In this document: piece by piece, positions 9,501-16,904 of the stretch
Layout of the letters: every line of letters begins with the position of its first letter
How positions within the stretch are numbered: the stretch's first letter is position 1
Assembly (NCBI GenBank): GCA_964576475.1
Contig: CAZNVG010000001.1
Location: forward strand, 35,799-99,798
DNA: 64,000 nucleotides
From: CAZNVG01 sp964576475
GTDB lineage: Bacteria > Patescibacteriota > Saccharimonadia > Saccharimonadales > CAZNVG01
Direction: 5' to 3'
Made by a program: the position numbers and the translations under genes
The notes under the pieces: model-generated
Seen by the model: the letters and a program-made list of their open reading frames with translations, nothing else
What the model was told of the DNA's origin: nothing
Databases searched by the model: none

Positions 9501-10109
9501 AATAAACTAGAAGCAAACATGGACAACAAGACAGCGACCATAGGCGGACTCGTCACTACAATCCGTGAAATTGTTACGAAAAATGGGCAGAAAATGGCAT
9601 TTGTAGGAATGGCTGACTTAATGGGCGAGCTGGAAGTAATTATATTTCCAAGCATTTACACAGAACAACCCGAGTTATGGGTTAAGGACAAAGTGCTACT
9701 CGTCAAAGGTAAGCTCAATGCAAAAGATCGAGACGGCAGGATGACAAGTGAAGTCAAGTTATTGGCAGCTGAAGCAAGCGAGATTACTACTGATGTCTTA
9801 GCGGCGTTTCGGCCAACCGGTAAAACAGCGAAACTTCCTAAAGCTAAAAAAGAAAGCGACACCAGCACTCCAGAGACACCTTCGCACAGCACACTCTATA
9901 TGCAAATAGAGTCTGCAAACGACCAAGACAAACTTGCGTCCATAAAGTCTCTCTTGGAATCACACCCGGGAACACAGAAAGCAGTGCTCGTAATTGGTAA
10001 AGAACTCAATAAAAGAGCAATTAGATTACCGTTCGGAGTTAGCATCTCACCCAAAATCAAAGAAGAACTTGAAGCACTACTAGGCAAAGATTGCGTTGCT
10101 CTGCGCTAG
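6513..10109 (+). CDS. dnaE: DNA polymerase III alpha subunit
   Basis: Replicative DNA polymerase, C-family DnaE type, 1198 aa. Starts with GTG at 6513; AAGGA at about 6497 is a possible Shine-Dalgarno site at long spacing. Domains in order: PHP domain with HLHNHT (residues 12-17), palm with GPGRGSAAGS near 380 and the catalytic PDIDID near 420, fingers and thumb, a tandem HhH region, and an OB fold near 1008-1080. The tail is short after the OB domain. Its TAG stop interlocks with that of the convergent CAP-domain gene (10106-10109), with no terminator. Confidence 0.97.
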   Translation: MQKKLTAKDYVHLHNHTHHSLLDGLQKIPAMVERAKELGMESIAITDHGTLSGAIEFYKEATAQGIKPIIGIETYVASRSHTDKDPTKDKGRFHLILLAMNNTGYENLMRLSTIANLDGFYHKPRIDHELLEKYNEGLICLSGCIGGEIGDAYRSGRDKDAEQIASWYKSIFGDRYYFEVQDHGHSWQEQKVVNEKLLALSKKLDIPAVVTCDAHYLTHEDQEAHEILLCVQTGSFLSDQDRMSLKDTDLYLTDPKDVIERWGDNPEVISNTKAIADRCHIDIEIGKILIPKFEVPEGETEKTFLIKNVYQGLAWRYGDMTESEAEQLTIEQAKQMLPNEVLSRVEFELGVIDTMGFCGYFLIVSDFIQWGKDQGIVFGPGRGSAAGSIVAYSLKITDLDPIKYDLLFERFLNPDRISMPDIDIDIQDTRRDEVIQYCVHKYGQERVANIVTFGTMAARNAIRDVARVLQVPYADADHLAKLVPPPVQGRHIPLKKSIQDDPDLKSEYDNNEQSRRVMDLAVKMEGTIRSHGVHAAGVVIAPAELVRYAPLEMAQKGVVTTQYSMGIIEDLGLLKMDFLGLSNLTIIKNALRIIKRVHNEDVDINTLPLDDVPTFELLGRGDTTGVFQFESSGMKRYLRELKPTVFDDIIAMGALYRPGPLTAGLTQKFIDRKNGREPVTFEHEKMKNALGNTYGVLVFQEQVMQIAKDMSGFTGGQADTLRKAIGKKKRDVMDKMKQDFVNGAAEHSGVKKQVVEKFWKDLEGFADYAFNKSHAACYALISYWTAYLKAHYPAAFMAALMTSDYDDTDRLAIEISECKNMGLTVLAPDINQSFAEFAVVPDTNQIRFGLSAIKNVGVGAVEMIVKERDGGGEFKTIEDFVKRVSTRTVNRKVWESLVKSGAFDRFGDRGDILYSLDDILGFGAKYQKDTASGQTDLFGGLAGQIIETSHLALKRNPTPVEEKEWLQWERELLGIYLSSHPLEPYERFLQEMAVPMNKLEANMDNKTATIGGLVTTIREIVTKNGQKMAFVGMADLMGELEVIIFPSIYTEQPELWVKDKVLLVKGKLNAKDRDGRMTSEVKLLAAEASEITTDVLAAFRPTGKTAKLPKAKKESDTSTPETPSHSTLYMQIESANDQDKLASIKSLLESHPGTQKAVLVIGKELNKRAIRLPFGVSISPKIKEELEALLGKDCVALR

Positions 10110-11128
10110 AGTATTGTGCCGCTCGTGCCGGCAAACAATAGTATCATTGCTATGCTCAGTAGACTTACCTCAACCGCAGGGTGTGTCAGTACAAACTCTT
10201 CACCTTCCACGAGTGCGCGCTTAAGTCTCATTGTGTGCTTGGCAGCAAACCATACGCTTCCTAGTGACAGTGCGATAAAAGAGACGTAGATACTTAGCCC
10301 TGCCGAGCCTGACATGAGTCTGCTAAATCGAGAGGCCGATTTACTCGTGGGCTGATCTGAAGCAAGCCTGAGGCTCGTAAACGGCTTCTCTTCTTCTGGT
10401 TCCGCGGGTGGTTCTATGGGTGTTTCTGGTGCGGGTGTTGGCGTAGGAGTGGGTGCGGGAGTGGGTGCGGGGGTTGGTGCGGGAGTGGGTGCGGGGGTTG
10501 GTGCAGGAGGTGATGGCTTTATTGAGCTTGGCGGGGTTGGTGCAGGGGTTGGTGCAGGGGTTGGTGCAGGGGTTGGTGCAGGGGTTGGTGCAGGCTGACC
10601 ATACATCGCGACAACAACTGTGTTTTGACCTCCTTGAAAGTTTGCTCCATTTGCAATACCGAAACCTACGTCTACATAGGCCGCATCAAGCACGTTAGCG
10701 CGATGAGTCGCACTATTCATCCAACCAGTCACGACGGCGCTACTATTATCAAATCCATACGCCAGATTCTCCCCAGCCTTATAGTATGAGTATCCTGCGT
10801 TCGTTATGAAAACCCACGGTGGATTTCCTTCAGGTGTATTGTGGCTCCAATAGTTACGGGCGATCATGTCATTCGCCTTAGCTTGTGCGGCACTCGTAAG
10901 CTTACTATTTAGATTCAATGAAGGAAGGCCGTTTTGTGAACGCTGCCCATTCTGAGATGACTGTAGTCCATCAACTGAAATATTAGTAGCATATGCGAGC
11001 ACATGCGTGCGCTGAGGTACATGCGCTGCTAGCTGGGCAATTATTGATACGCTGAGCAGTGCTATAACACCATACCGTGCTATGAATGACTGATGACGTT
11101 TTGCTTTGTGTTGTTTATTTTTGGGCAT
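10106..11128 (-). CDS. Secreted CAP/SCP-domain protein with Pro-rich stalk and C-terminal membrane anchor
   Basis: 340-residue envelope protein. Residues about 17-45 are a basic-plus-hydrophobic export signal or anchor. Residues about 60-178 form a CAP (SCP/PR-1) domain: AKANDMIARNYWSHNTPEGNPPW, GENLAYGF and ATHRANVLDAAYVDVGFG give the conserved His and Glu residues. A stalk of Ala-Pro-Thr-Pro repeats (about 182-254) follows, then two hydrophobic C-terminal segments (about 280-300 and 318-340). Bacterial CAP proteins are surface or secreted factors of varied function. It lies 75 nt downstream of the fasciclin gene on the same strand and also has its own promoter. A role in contact with other cells is inference. 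Confidence 0.9.
   Translation of the reverse strand: MPKNKQHKAKRHQSFIARYGVIALLSVSIIAQLAAHVPQRTHVLAYATNISVDGLQSSQNGQRSQNGLPSLNLNSKLTSAAQAKANDMIARNYWSHNTPEGNPPWVFITNAGYSYYKAGENLAYGFDNSSAVVTGWMNSATHRANVLDAAYVDVGFGIANGANFQGGQNTVVVAMYGQPAPTPAPTPAPTPAPTPAPTPPSSIKPSPPAPTPAPTPAPTPAPTPAPTPTPTPAPETPIEPPAEPEEEKPFTSLRLASDQPTSKSASRFSRLMSGSAGLSIYVSFIALSLGSVWFAAKHTMRLKRALVEGEEFVLTHPAVEVSLLSIAMILLFAGTSGTIL
10533..10592 (-). repeat. 12-bp minisatellite encoding the APTP stalk
   Basis: Five perfect tandem copies of GGGGTTGGTGCA (plus-strand reading), each coding for Ala-Pro-Thr-Pro on the minus strand. A second, more degenerate block of the same unit covers about 10437-10505, separated by a short non-repeat stretch. 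Exact tandem units suggest copy-number change by slippage, so the stalk length may vary between strains. Confidence 0.95.
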
Positions 11129-11151
11129 ATATAAGCCTTACGCTTATACTT

Positions 11152-11180
11152 ATTCTACGAGAGTTTTTGACAGATGGCAA
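11152..11180 (-). promoter_or_regulatory. Promoter of the CAP-domain gene
   Basis: On the minus strand: TTGCCA (11175-11180), a 17-bp spacer and TAGAAT (11152-11157), followed by about 23 nt to the ATG at 11128. It lies in the gap after the fasciclin gene, so the CAP gene can be expressed on its own. Confidence 0.55.
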
Positions 11181-11203
11181 TGTGTTTTGCGAGTCTTTTG
11201 GGG

Positions 11204-12637
11204 CTATTTATTTTCAGTCGAACTGCCACCAAGAACGTAGTAGAGCGCGCCTAGGGTTGCAATACCTATTAGCCACCAATACCACTGACTTGTAGATGTC
11301 TTTGCGGTATTTTCCTCTGGTTCATTCTTTGTCTCGTCAGGCGTGGTCTCCTTGACCTTAGCATCCTCAGTCTTTGTAGTAGATTCCTGAGAAGTAGCCG
11401 GAGCACTTTGAGCGTTCGTTTGTTCGCTAATTTGCGCTACAGCAGCGAGAAGCACTGGTGTTGTTCCTGTTGCGGCAGATTTATCTACGGTTCCAGCACC
11501 GCTACCAGGAGTCACGTAATGAAGTACATCATTACGAATCGTCAAACCGAGCAACTCTCCGACACTCTCTGTGTCTACTGCCAATGAACGAGCCACAACT
11601 GTGAAAATGGTGTCTAGCTTTGCAGGATCTAGCTGCACAACACCAGCTGGGACAACCCAAGTGCCATCACCTTTATTAGTGGCCGTGTAGGCAACTCCGT
11701 TTATGCGAACTTGCACTGTGGCGTCTTCGCTGGCAACTCGTCCTGTCAACTCTGGGGAAGTAATATTCGTATACACGTCATCAATGTCTACGTTAGTGCT
11801 CTGTGGTCTAATAATGCTATCGATGACATGGAGCACGCTATTCAAGTAGACGGCGTTATCGGCGTTTGTGACAGTGGCGTCGTTTACGACTACAGTTGTA
11901 GCATCGGTTGAAGGAGCTACAGTAAGTGGATCATTAGAATTGTTTAACGGCTGCACTTGGACCGGATCGGTAACTGCTGACGAAGGAACTGCGACTGGCA
12001 AAATATGTGTCGCTACAAGAGCGCAGAGTTCATCAGGAGCATCCAACAAAGCCGCTAGCTCTTCAGCCGGCAAAGCGCTAAATGCGCCGTTATTTGGACC
12101 AAATACTGTAATCGGGTTAGTAGTAGCCAAAACTTCTGCAACTGCACATGATGCAGGATCTAGCCCAGACAGAGTTTCAACGACTGCGTGGAAGATTTCA
12201 GCGTCTGGCACACTATACACATAAGGACCAAAGCTAAAGTCTGTTACCGTATCGAGATCATCTACTACACGCACCGCAATTACTATGTTACGAGACGTAA
12301 GATCTATAGGTATTAAATTCTTATTTAGTTGCAGAATCCAGGTTCCTGATTCGTTCACTGTGACAGGAATTGGACCAGAAATCGGCGCACTTGTGTCTGC
12401 TCTCTCAAAAGTAACAGCAACACTCTTAACACCATCCGCGTCGGATGCAGTTCCTCCTATAAACGACGTATTATAGAAAGTTACTCCGCTACTGAGACTT
12501 ACGGTTGCACTTGATGGAGCAAGTGCTTGCGCATGAGCTGCTGGAATAGCGCCCAAACTAATACCTAGTGTGAATACAAATGCAATTGCACTCGCAAACA
12601 ATTTTCTACTATTTAATGTGTGGCTGAACCTGGACAT
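11204..12637 (-). CDS. Secreted, membrane-anchored fasciclin (FAS1) domain protein
   Basis: 477 residues. N-terminal signal peptide with hydrophobic core (about 12-32) and an AHA-QA signal-peptidase-I-like site near residue 36. Residues about 40-130 look like an Ig-like beta domain. Residues about 140-285 are a FAS1 domain, with the H1-type motif ITVFGPNNGAF and H2-type NSVLHVIDSII. A second beta domain, a Ser/Thr/Glu-rich linker and one C-terminal transmembrane helix (about 450-470) follow. FAS1 domains mediate adhesion or carbohydrate binding. Translation starts after a strong GGAGGG Shine-Dalgarno. With the neighbouring CAP gene it forms a surface-protein pair. Confidence 0.9.
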   Translation of the reverse strand: MSRFSHTLNSRKLFASAIAFVFTLGISLGAIPAAHAQALAPSSATVSLSSGVTFYNTSFIGGTASDADGVKSVAVTFERADTSAPISGPIPVTVNESGTWILQLNKNLIPIDLTSRNIVIAVRVVDDLDTVTDFSFGPYVYSVPDAEIFHAVVETLSGLDPASCAVAEVLATTNPITVFGPNNGAFSALPAEELAALLDAPDELCALVATHILPVAVPSSAVTDPVQVQPLNNSNDPLTVAPSTDATTVVVNDATVTNADNAVYLNSVLHVIDSIIRPQSTNVDIDDVYTNITSPELTGRVASEDATVQVRINGVAYTATNKGDGTWVVPAGVVQLDPAKLDTIFTVVARSLAVDTESVGELLGLTIRNDVLHYVTPGSGAGTVDKSAATGTTPVLLAAVAQISEQTNAQSAPATSQESTTKTEDAKVKETTPDETKNEPEENTAKTSTSQWYWWLIGIATLGALYYVLGGSSTENK

Positions 12638-12683
12638 ATACCCTCCGTTAGTTAAACCCCACCCGGCTTAATCGAATAGTATA

Positions 12684-12712
12684 AGCATAAAATCCATCTG
12701 CGCTTTTTACAA
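12684..12712 (-). promoter_or_regulatory. Promoter of the fasciclin gene
   Basis: Minus strand: TTGTAA (12707-12712), a 17-bp spacer and TATGCT (12684-12689). A TATACT hexamer lies just downstream and could be an alternative -10 box. A leader of about 40 nt carries the GGAGGG ribosome-binding site just before the ATG. Confidence 0.45.
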
Positions 12713-12741
12713 GTTGGTTTTACTGCTGTCTGTGGATAAGT

Positions 12742-13233
12742 TCACAGTGTCCACTGAAAAAGCGCAATTGCTGTAGCAGACGCGACGTTCAGCGACTCTT
12801 TTGCGCCATGCATTACTATTTCAACGACACTGTCGCATGCATCTAGAACATCTACATCAATGCCGAGCGGCTCGTTACCCAGCACTAGCGCAGTTTTGGT
12901 AGCAGGCTTCCATCGCCGTATGTCTAGCGATCGTGCATTTTGTTCCAAACCTACAAGTGTGTAGCCTTCTACTTTGAGCTCTTTGAAGAGCTGCCTAATA
13001 TCTTGATGATGTTTTACTGTTAGGCTTTGCTCAGCACCTAATGCAGTTTTGGCGATCTTATTGGAGAGCGCTATTACCTCATGAGGAAGCCGGGTGTCGT
13101 TGTGAATCTTCGGGTATGGCGTATATCCCGTACAGTAGACGTCAAAATCCCCAAAACAAGCGGCGTTTCTTAGAATGGCGCCGACATTGTGAGCTGATCG
13201 TATATCGTTCAGAATAAGAACTTTGTCGTTCAT
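12742..13233 (-). CDS. SpoU/TrmH-family RNA 2'-O-ribose methyltransferase
   Basis: 163-residue SPOUT methyltransferase that would transfer a methyl group from SAM to a ribose 2'-OH in tRNA or rRNA. All three SpoU motifs are visible: motif 1 NDIRSAHNVGAILRNAACFG near the N-terminus, motif 2 ALVLGNEPLGI, and motif 3 IVMHGAKESLNVASATAIA at the C-terminus, forming the knotted SAM site. It has no N-terminal substrate-binding domain, so it is closest in size to TrmL/TrmH-type minimal enzymes; the target nucleotide cannot be read from the sequence. It is divergent from the secretion ATPase gene, 47 nt apart. Confidence 0.92.
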   Translation of the reverse strand: MNDKVLILNDIRSAHNVGAILRNAACFGDFDVYCTGYTPYPKIHNDTRLPHEVIALSNKIAKTALGAEQSLTVKHHQDIRQLFKELKVEGYTLVGLEQNARSLDIRRWKPATKTALVLGNEPLGIDVDVLDACDSVVEIVMHGAKESLNVASATAIALFQWTL

Positions 13234-13239
13234 GTTTCT

Positions 13240-13273
13240 ACTCTACGACGTATGTAGCTGTTCATGCTATCAT
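13240..13273. promoter_or_regulatory. Divergent promoter region between the methyltransferase and secretion ATPase genes
   Basis: Minus-strand -10 candidate TAGAGT (13240-13245) is 6 nt before the methyltransferase ATG. Plus-strand -10 candidate TATCAT (13268-13273) is 7 nt before the ATPase ATG. The -35 matches are poor, and the 47-bp gap requires the two promoters to overlap. No Shine-Dalgarno sites are visible, so both mRNAs would start at or near their AUG. Confidence 0.35.
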
Positions 13274-13280
13274 AAGCACA

Positions 13281-14897
13281 ATGAATCCTGACGACAACCA
13301 GGCTAAATTTAGAGCAACCGAAGAGGAGACAACTCTTCGTCGTGCTCGATTATTAGGTCTAGAATATGTCGACACTCGTCAGCTCGAGCAAAAGAATATT
13401 TTTCCAGATGTGTTGAGCATAGAGGAAATGCGACAGAGAAAGGTAATACCTCTCGAATACAGAGAGGGATTTGTCAGGTTCGGTATCACAGTCACGACAC
13501 CGCAACCAACACTTAAAGAACTACATGACCAAATGCCAGATTTTCAGATTTCTTTCGCAATGATTTCTGAATCAGGGTTTCGCGAGTACATGGAAATATA
13601 CGACCCGCCTAAGAAGGTCGAATACCAAGATATTTCAGTAGGCGGCGATAATCGTGATCTAGTCACAAAAGTATCTGAAACGATCGCTTCGGTTAAGGCT
13701 GATGATATCTTTGCATATCTTGTACAGCAGGCTCATAGACTGAATGCGTCTGACATCCATTTAGAGTCACAGAAAGATCATGTGCGCGTTAGAATTCGCA
13801 TTGACGGTGTACTACATACAATCGCACGTCTAAGCCCAGATAAATACCGGACGCTTATTGGCACTATCGCGATCGCTGGCAACATATCTACAAGTTCTCC
13901 GGAAGCACAACAAGGTCACATAGCTCAGACGGTAGTTATGGCCGATTCATCAAAAGTGCAGATAAATATGCGACTCGAAACCGTTCCAACTGTGTTTGGC
14001 ATGGACATAGTCATGCGTTTATTCAATATGTCGAGCGACATGTACATGCTCGACAAACTTGGTCTAACTGATTCAGAAAGAAGCGTAGTCGACGATATCA
14101 TAAATAAACCAACAGGATTAGTGCTCGTCGTCGGACCGACTGGATCAGGTAAAACAACGACTCTCTATTCCATGCTGAACTCACTTAATACTGATGAGAG
14201 AAAAATCATAACTCTAGAAGACCCGGTCGAATACCAGTTTGCTGGTATCTCACAAGTTTCACTGGCAACTAGAAAAACCACCGAATTAGCGTTTGCAGAT
14301 CATTTGCGGGCAGTTCTTCGACTCGACCCTGACATTGTGATGATCGGAGAAATTCGAGACTTAGATACGGCCAAGACAGCCATGCAGGCTTCACTTACGG
14401 GCCACCTCGTGCTTGCGACATTCCACGCCGGCTCAGCTGCGGCGGCCCTCACGAGACTGATGGACGTGATAGGTGAAAACCCTTTGTATCTTTCTGCCAT
14501 CCGGCTCGTTATGGCACAGCGGCTAATCCGAAAGCTCGACGATACTACCAAGCAGTCATACCAACCAGACGACGCTACCAAACAAAAAATTCACGATATC
14601 CTCGCTACTATGCCAGAGGGTTACCAGTGGCCAGACATGGACAACCTTACGCTATTTAAACCTGGTAGCTCAGAAGAAAATCCCTATGGCTTTAGCGGTC
14701 AAATAGCACTTCGAGAACAGCTACAGGTGACTGATGCGTTGCGAAATTTGCTACAGCAGCCTGCAAGCCATCTATCTACACAAGCAATTGAAGAAACAGC
14801 AAGCAAAGCAGGCATGAAAACCATGCTGCAAAATGGTATTGAGCGGGTGGTCGCGGGCGAGACGTCTTTTGAAGAAGTATTCCGCGTACTTGGCTAA
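13281..14897 (+). CDS. pilB: GspE/PilB-type secretion or type IV pilus assembly ATPase
   Basis: 538-residue hexameric ATPase that powers type IV pilus extension or a type II-like secretion machine. An N-terminal domain (about 1-120) is followed by the N2 and RecA-like domains: Walker A GPTGSGKTT near 285-293, an Asp box (ITLEDPVEY), Walker B with LDPDIVMIGEIRD and the His box (TGHLVLATFHAG). The tetracysteine zinc motif usual after MAQRL-x-R in PilB/GspE is absent; the region reads MAQRLIRKLDDTTKQ and has no Cys. No other pilus genes are near, so PilB versus GspE cannot be settled by context. Confidence 0.9.
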   Translation: MNPDDNQAKFRATEEETTLRRARLLGLEYVDTRQLEQKNIFPDVLSIEEMRQRKVIPLEYREGFVRFGITVTTPQPTLKELHDQMPDFQISFAMISESGFREYMEIYDPPKKVEYQDISVGGDNRDLVTKVSETIASVKADDIFAYLVQQAHRLNASDIHLESQKDHVRVRIRIDGVLHTIARLSPDKYRTLIGTIAIAGNISTSSPEAQQGHIAQTVVMADSSKVQINMRLETVPTVFGMDIVMRLFNMSSDMYMLDKLGLTDSERSVVDDIINKPTGLVLVVGPTGSGKTTTLYSMLNSLNTDERKIITLEDPVEYQFAGISQVSLATRKTTELAFADHLRAVLRLDPDIVMIGEIRDLDTAKTAMQASLTGHLVLATFHAGSAAAALTRLMDVIGENPLYLSAIRLVMAQRLIRKLDDTTKQSYQPDDATKQKIHDILATMPEGYQWPDMDNLTLFKPGSSEENPYGFSGQIALREQLQVTDALRNLLQQPASHLSTQAIEETASKAGMKTMLQNGIERVVAGETSFEEVFRVLG

Positions 14898-14902
14898 ATT
14901 GC

Positions 14903-14930
14903 TTGCAGACTGCAACCATAGGCGTATACT
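14903..14930 (+). promoter_or_regulatory. Promoter of the small Cys-protein gene
   Basis: TTGCAG (14903-14908), a 16-bp spacer and TATACT (14925-14930). Because this promoter occupies the upstream TTG start of the longer reading frame, the start at GTG 14963 with its GGAG Shine-Dalgarno is preferred. Confidence 0.5.
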
Positions 14931-14962
14931 CCATCTACAATCAATATCAATATGGAGTTGAT

Positions 14963-15199
14963 GTGATAGAGAGAGCTTGTCCAGACACTGACAGCAAAGA
15001 AATGTGCCATGAAGCAAGATTTACGGCGCGATTCTATGAATTTGCGTTCACCGCCCCTAGAGTGCTCGCAAACACCTGTGTAGATTGTGGCAAGATTGCA
15101 TTGTCCAGTGTTAATAACGTTTTAGATTTTGAAAAGCTTCTAGACCAAGGAGCTACTATCGTAAAGCCTGAAGATTCAATGACAGAGACTAGTGAATAA
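14963..15199 (+). CDS. Small cysteine-containing hypothetical protein
   Basis: 78 residues from GTG at 14963, preceded by GGAG at 14954-14957 with a 5-nt gap. Four cysteines (C6, C15, C39, C42), the last pair as CVDCGK, could bind a metal. No signal peptide or membrane segment is seen, and I do not recognise a family. The 3' end overlaps the convergent malic enzyme gene by 11 nt. The consensus-like promoter and Shine-Dalgarno favour a real gene, but with no known homologue this stays uncertain. Confidence 0.55.
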   Translation: MIERACPDTDSKEMCHEARFTARFYEFAFTAPRVLANTCVDCGKIALSSVNNVLDFEKLLDQGATIVKPEDSMTETSE

Positions 15200-16328
15200 C
15201 ACGCGCTACAGTCCCAACGAGTCGGTCGTCGAGAATTGAAGGAATGATTTCCTGCTGAGACGGAGCTACAACTAACGAAGCGATAGCTTCTGCCGCAGCT
15301 AACTTATGTTCCTCAGTAATTGCACTGACACCGTTATCCAGAGCTCCTCTAAAAATACCGGGAAATGCCAAGGCGTTATTTATCTGATTAGGGAAGTCAC
15401 TGCGACCTGTTGCAACGATAAATGCACCGGCAGCATGGGCGTCGTCGGGTGTAATTTCAGGGTTCGGGTTTGCGAGAGCAAATATAATCGGTTTGTCAGC
15501 CATACTTTTTACGTGTGACTCCTGCAGCAAACCTGCCTTACTCACACCTATAAATATGTCGGCGTCTTTGATTGCCTCTTCTAAGTTTCCAGCACCGGGA
15601 TCAAAGTCGACTGTGTGTAGTAGGGCTTTTTTCTCTTCGTTCAGATCATTCCGTGATGACGTAATGATTCCTTTACTATCAACAAGCGTTATCTTAACTC
15701 CATGAGCATAGCTTTTAATGAGCTTCACTACCGCTGTACCCGCAGCGCCAGCACCGACAACTGTTATTCGGCAGCTATCAAGTGCTTTACCCGCAAGTTT
15801 TGTCGCGTTTATGAGACCTGCTAGTACAACTATTGCCGTGCCGTGTTGGTCGTCATGCATAATTGGAATGCGTAGTTTGTTTTTAAGCGTATCTTCGATA
15901 GCAAAACACTTCGGTGCAGAAATATCCTCCAAGTTAATGGCACCAAAGCTGGGCGCGATTGCAGTAATGGCGGCTATAATTTCGTCCGGTTCATGTACAT
16001 CAAGCACAATTGGCACTGCATCAATATCTGCAAAGTGCTTAAACAACATAGCTTTGCCCTCCATGACGGGCATCGCACCATATGGCCCTATATCGCCAAG
16101 CCCTAGTACTGCTGAACCGTCTGAAATAATTGCTACTAAATTATTTGTCCACGAATAATCTCTAAGCTCGTCAGGATGGGCTGCCACGTATGAAGAAACG
16201 GCTCCAACTCCAGGACTATAATAAGCACTAAGTTTATCCTTTGAATCAGGAACATCTCGAAGACTGGTTTGAATTTTACCCTTGTATTTCTTATGTAGTT
16301 CGAGCGCTAATTGTGCGTAATCCATCAT
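15189..16328 (-). CDS. Malic enzyme (NAD(P)-dependent, short bacterial type)
   Basis: 379-residue decarboxylating malate dehydrogenase converting malate to pyruvate and CO2 with reduction of NAD(P). The catalytic domain holds YYSPGVGAVSS, SDGSAVLGLGDIGPYGAMPVMEGKA (read in pieces) and the metal site INLEDI with HDDQHGTA. The Rossmann domain has VVGAGAAGTAVVKLI, and the C-terminal catalytic part contains ALANPNPEI and GRSDFPNQINN. The length matches the short, single-domain bacterial form without a phosphotransacetylase fusion. Cofactor preference cannot be read with confidence. It is one of very few central-metabolism genes here and is monocistronic. Confidence 0.95.
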   Translation of the reverse strand: MMDYAQLALELHKKYKGKIQTSLRDVPDSKDKLSAYYSPGVGAVSSYVAAHPDELRDYSWTNNLVAIISDGSAVLGLGDIGPYGAMPVMEGKAMLFKHFADIDAVPIVLDVHEPDEIIAAITAIAPSFGAINLEDISAPKCFAIEDTLKNKLRIPIMHDDQHGTAIVVLAGLINATKLAGKALDSCRITVVGAGAAGTAVVKLIKSYAHGVKITLVDSKGIITSSRNDLNEEKKALLHTVDFDPGAGNLEEAIKDADIFIGVSKAGLLQESHVKSMADKPIIFALANPNPEITPDDAHAAGAFIVATGRSDFPNQINNALAFPGIFRGALDNGVSAITEEHKLAAAEAIASLVVAPSQQEIIPSILDDRLVGTVARVIH

Positions 16329-16375
16329 GACCCCAATGCTTTAGTGTACTGGTCTACAGTATATCCCATTCGTTA

Positions 16376-16822
16376 TTACGAAACTTGCGTGATCATTAAT
16401 TTATGGAGCACAAGTATAAATAAGGCACAGTACAGTAGTTCGTATATCCAACCATAAGGCCTCTCGCCCCATTGTAGCCAGCTGTGAAACCTATAAAATG
16501 CATTCTTTGGCAGTTTTCGCTTTCCGAAAATTAACCAGGTAAAGTCAGGTAGTGCCGCAAAGAACATGCCAACTACAGCAGCTTGCCACAGAGTTGGCCA
16601 GGTCAATAGTATAATAGCCAAGGCCGTAAAGCACGCAGTCGCGTCAATAAACAATATGGTTGTAAAGGTTCTGTCCCAATGTTTCATATTCTTGACACGT
16701 CCAAAGTGCGGCAGAGAGTCGCATACAAAATGTGACGCAAATGCAATTGGCGCAACAAGATATGGCTGCTTGACTGTCAGTCCGACAATTGCACCAACAA
16801 GCGTATGATTAATTCCTGTCAT
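16376..16822 (-). CDS. Integral membrane protein, YdjM/DUF457-like
   Basis: 148 residues with about four hydrophobic segments. The N-terminal NHTLVGAIVGL, the ASHFVCDSLPHFG segment and the AALPDFTWLIFG segment place His and Asp residues as in the YdjM/DUF457 membrane family, sometimes called membrane-bound metal-dependent hydrolases. Catalysis is not proven for that family. The gene is divergent from rplS. Its start has a TATAGT box (plus-strand ACTATA 16831-16836) 8 nt upstream and no Shine-Dalgarno, so a leaderless mRNA is likely. Confidence 0.75.
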   Translation of the reverse strand: MTGINHTLVGAIVGLTVKQPYLVAPIAFASHFVCDSLPHFGRVKNMKHWDRTFTTILFIDATACFTALAIILLTWPTLWQAAVVGMFFAALPDFTWLIFGKRKLPKNAFYRFHSWLQWGERPYGWIYELLYCALFILVLHKLMITQVS

Positions 16823-16864
16823 TACGCTTAACTATACAGTATGCTCATTTTACCCTTATAAGGG

Positions 16865-16893
16865 TTGCTATAGGGGCGAAAAGCTGCTAGACT
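16865..16893 (+). promoter_or_regulatory. Promoter of rplS
   Basis: TTGCTA (16865-16870), a 17-bp spacer and TAGACT (16888-16893). The rplS ATG is 11 nt after the -10 box, leaving a leader of only about 5 nt. Confidence 0.5.
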
Positions 16894-16904
16894 ACACCCT
16901 CGTT

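Noticed and set aside
10437..10592. CRISPR-like tandem repeat
   Set aside because: Units are 12 bp, in frame, without spacers; it is a coding minisatellite.
10416..10598. Plus-strand frame coding for GVGAGVGAG repeats
   Set aside because: It is the antisense reading of the Ala-Pro-Thr-Pro stalk repeat in the CAP gene.
15718..16158. 146-codon open frame opposite the malic enzyme gene
   Set aside because: Antisense of a complete, well-conserved enzyme; Ala/Ser/Ile-rich with no promoter or ribosome-binding site.
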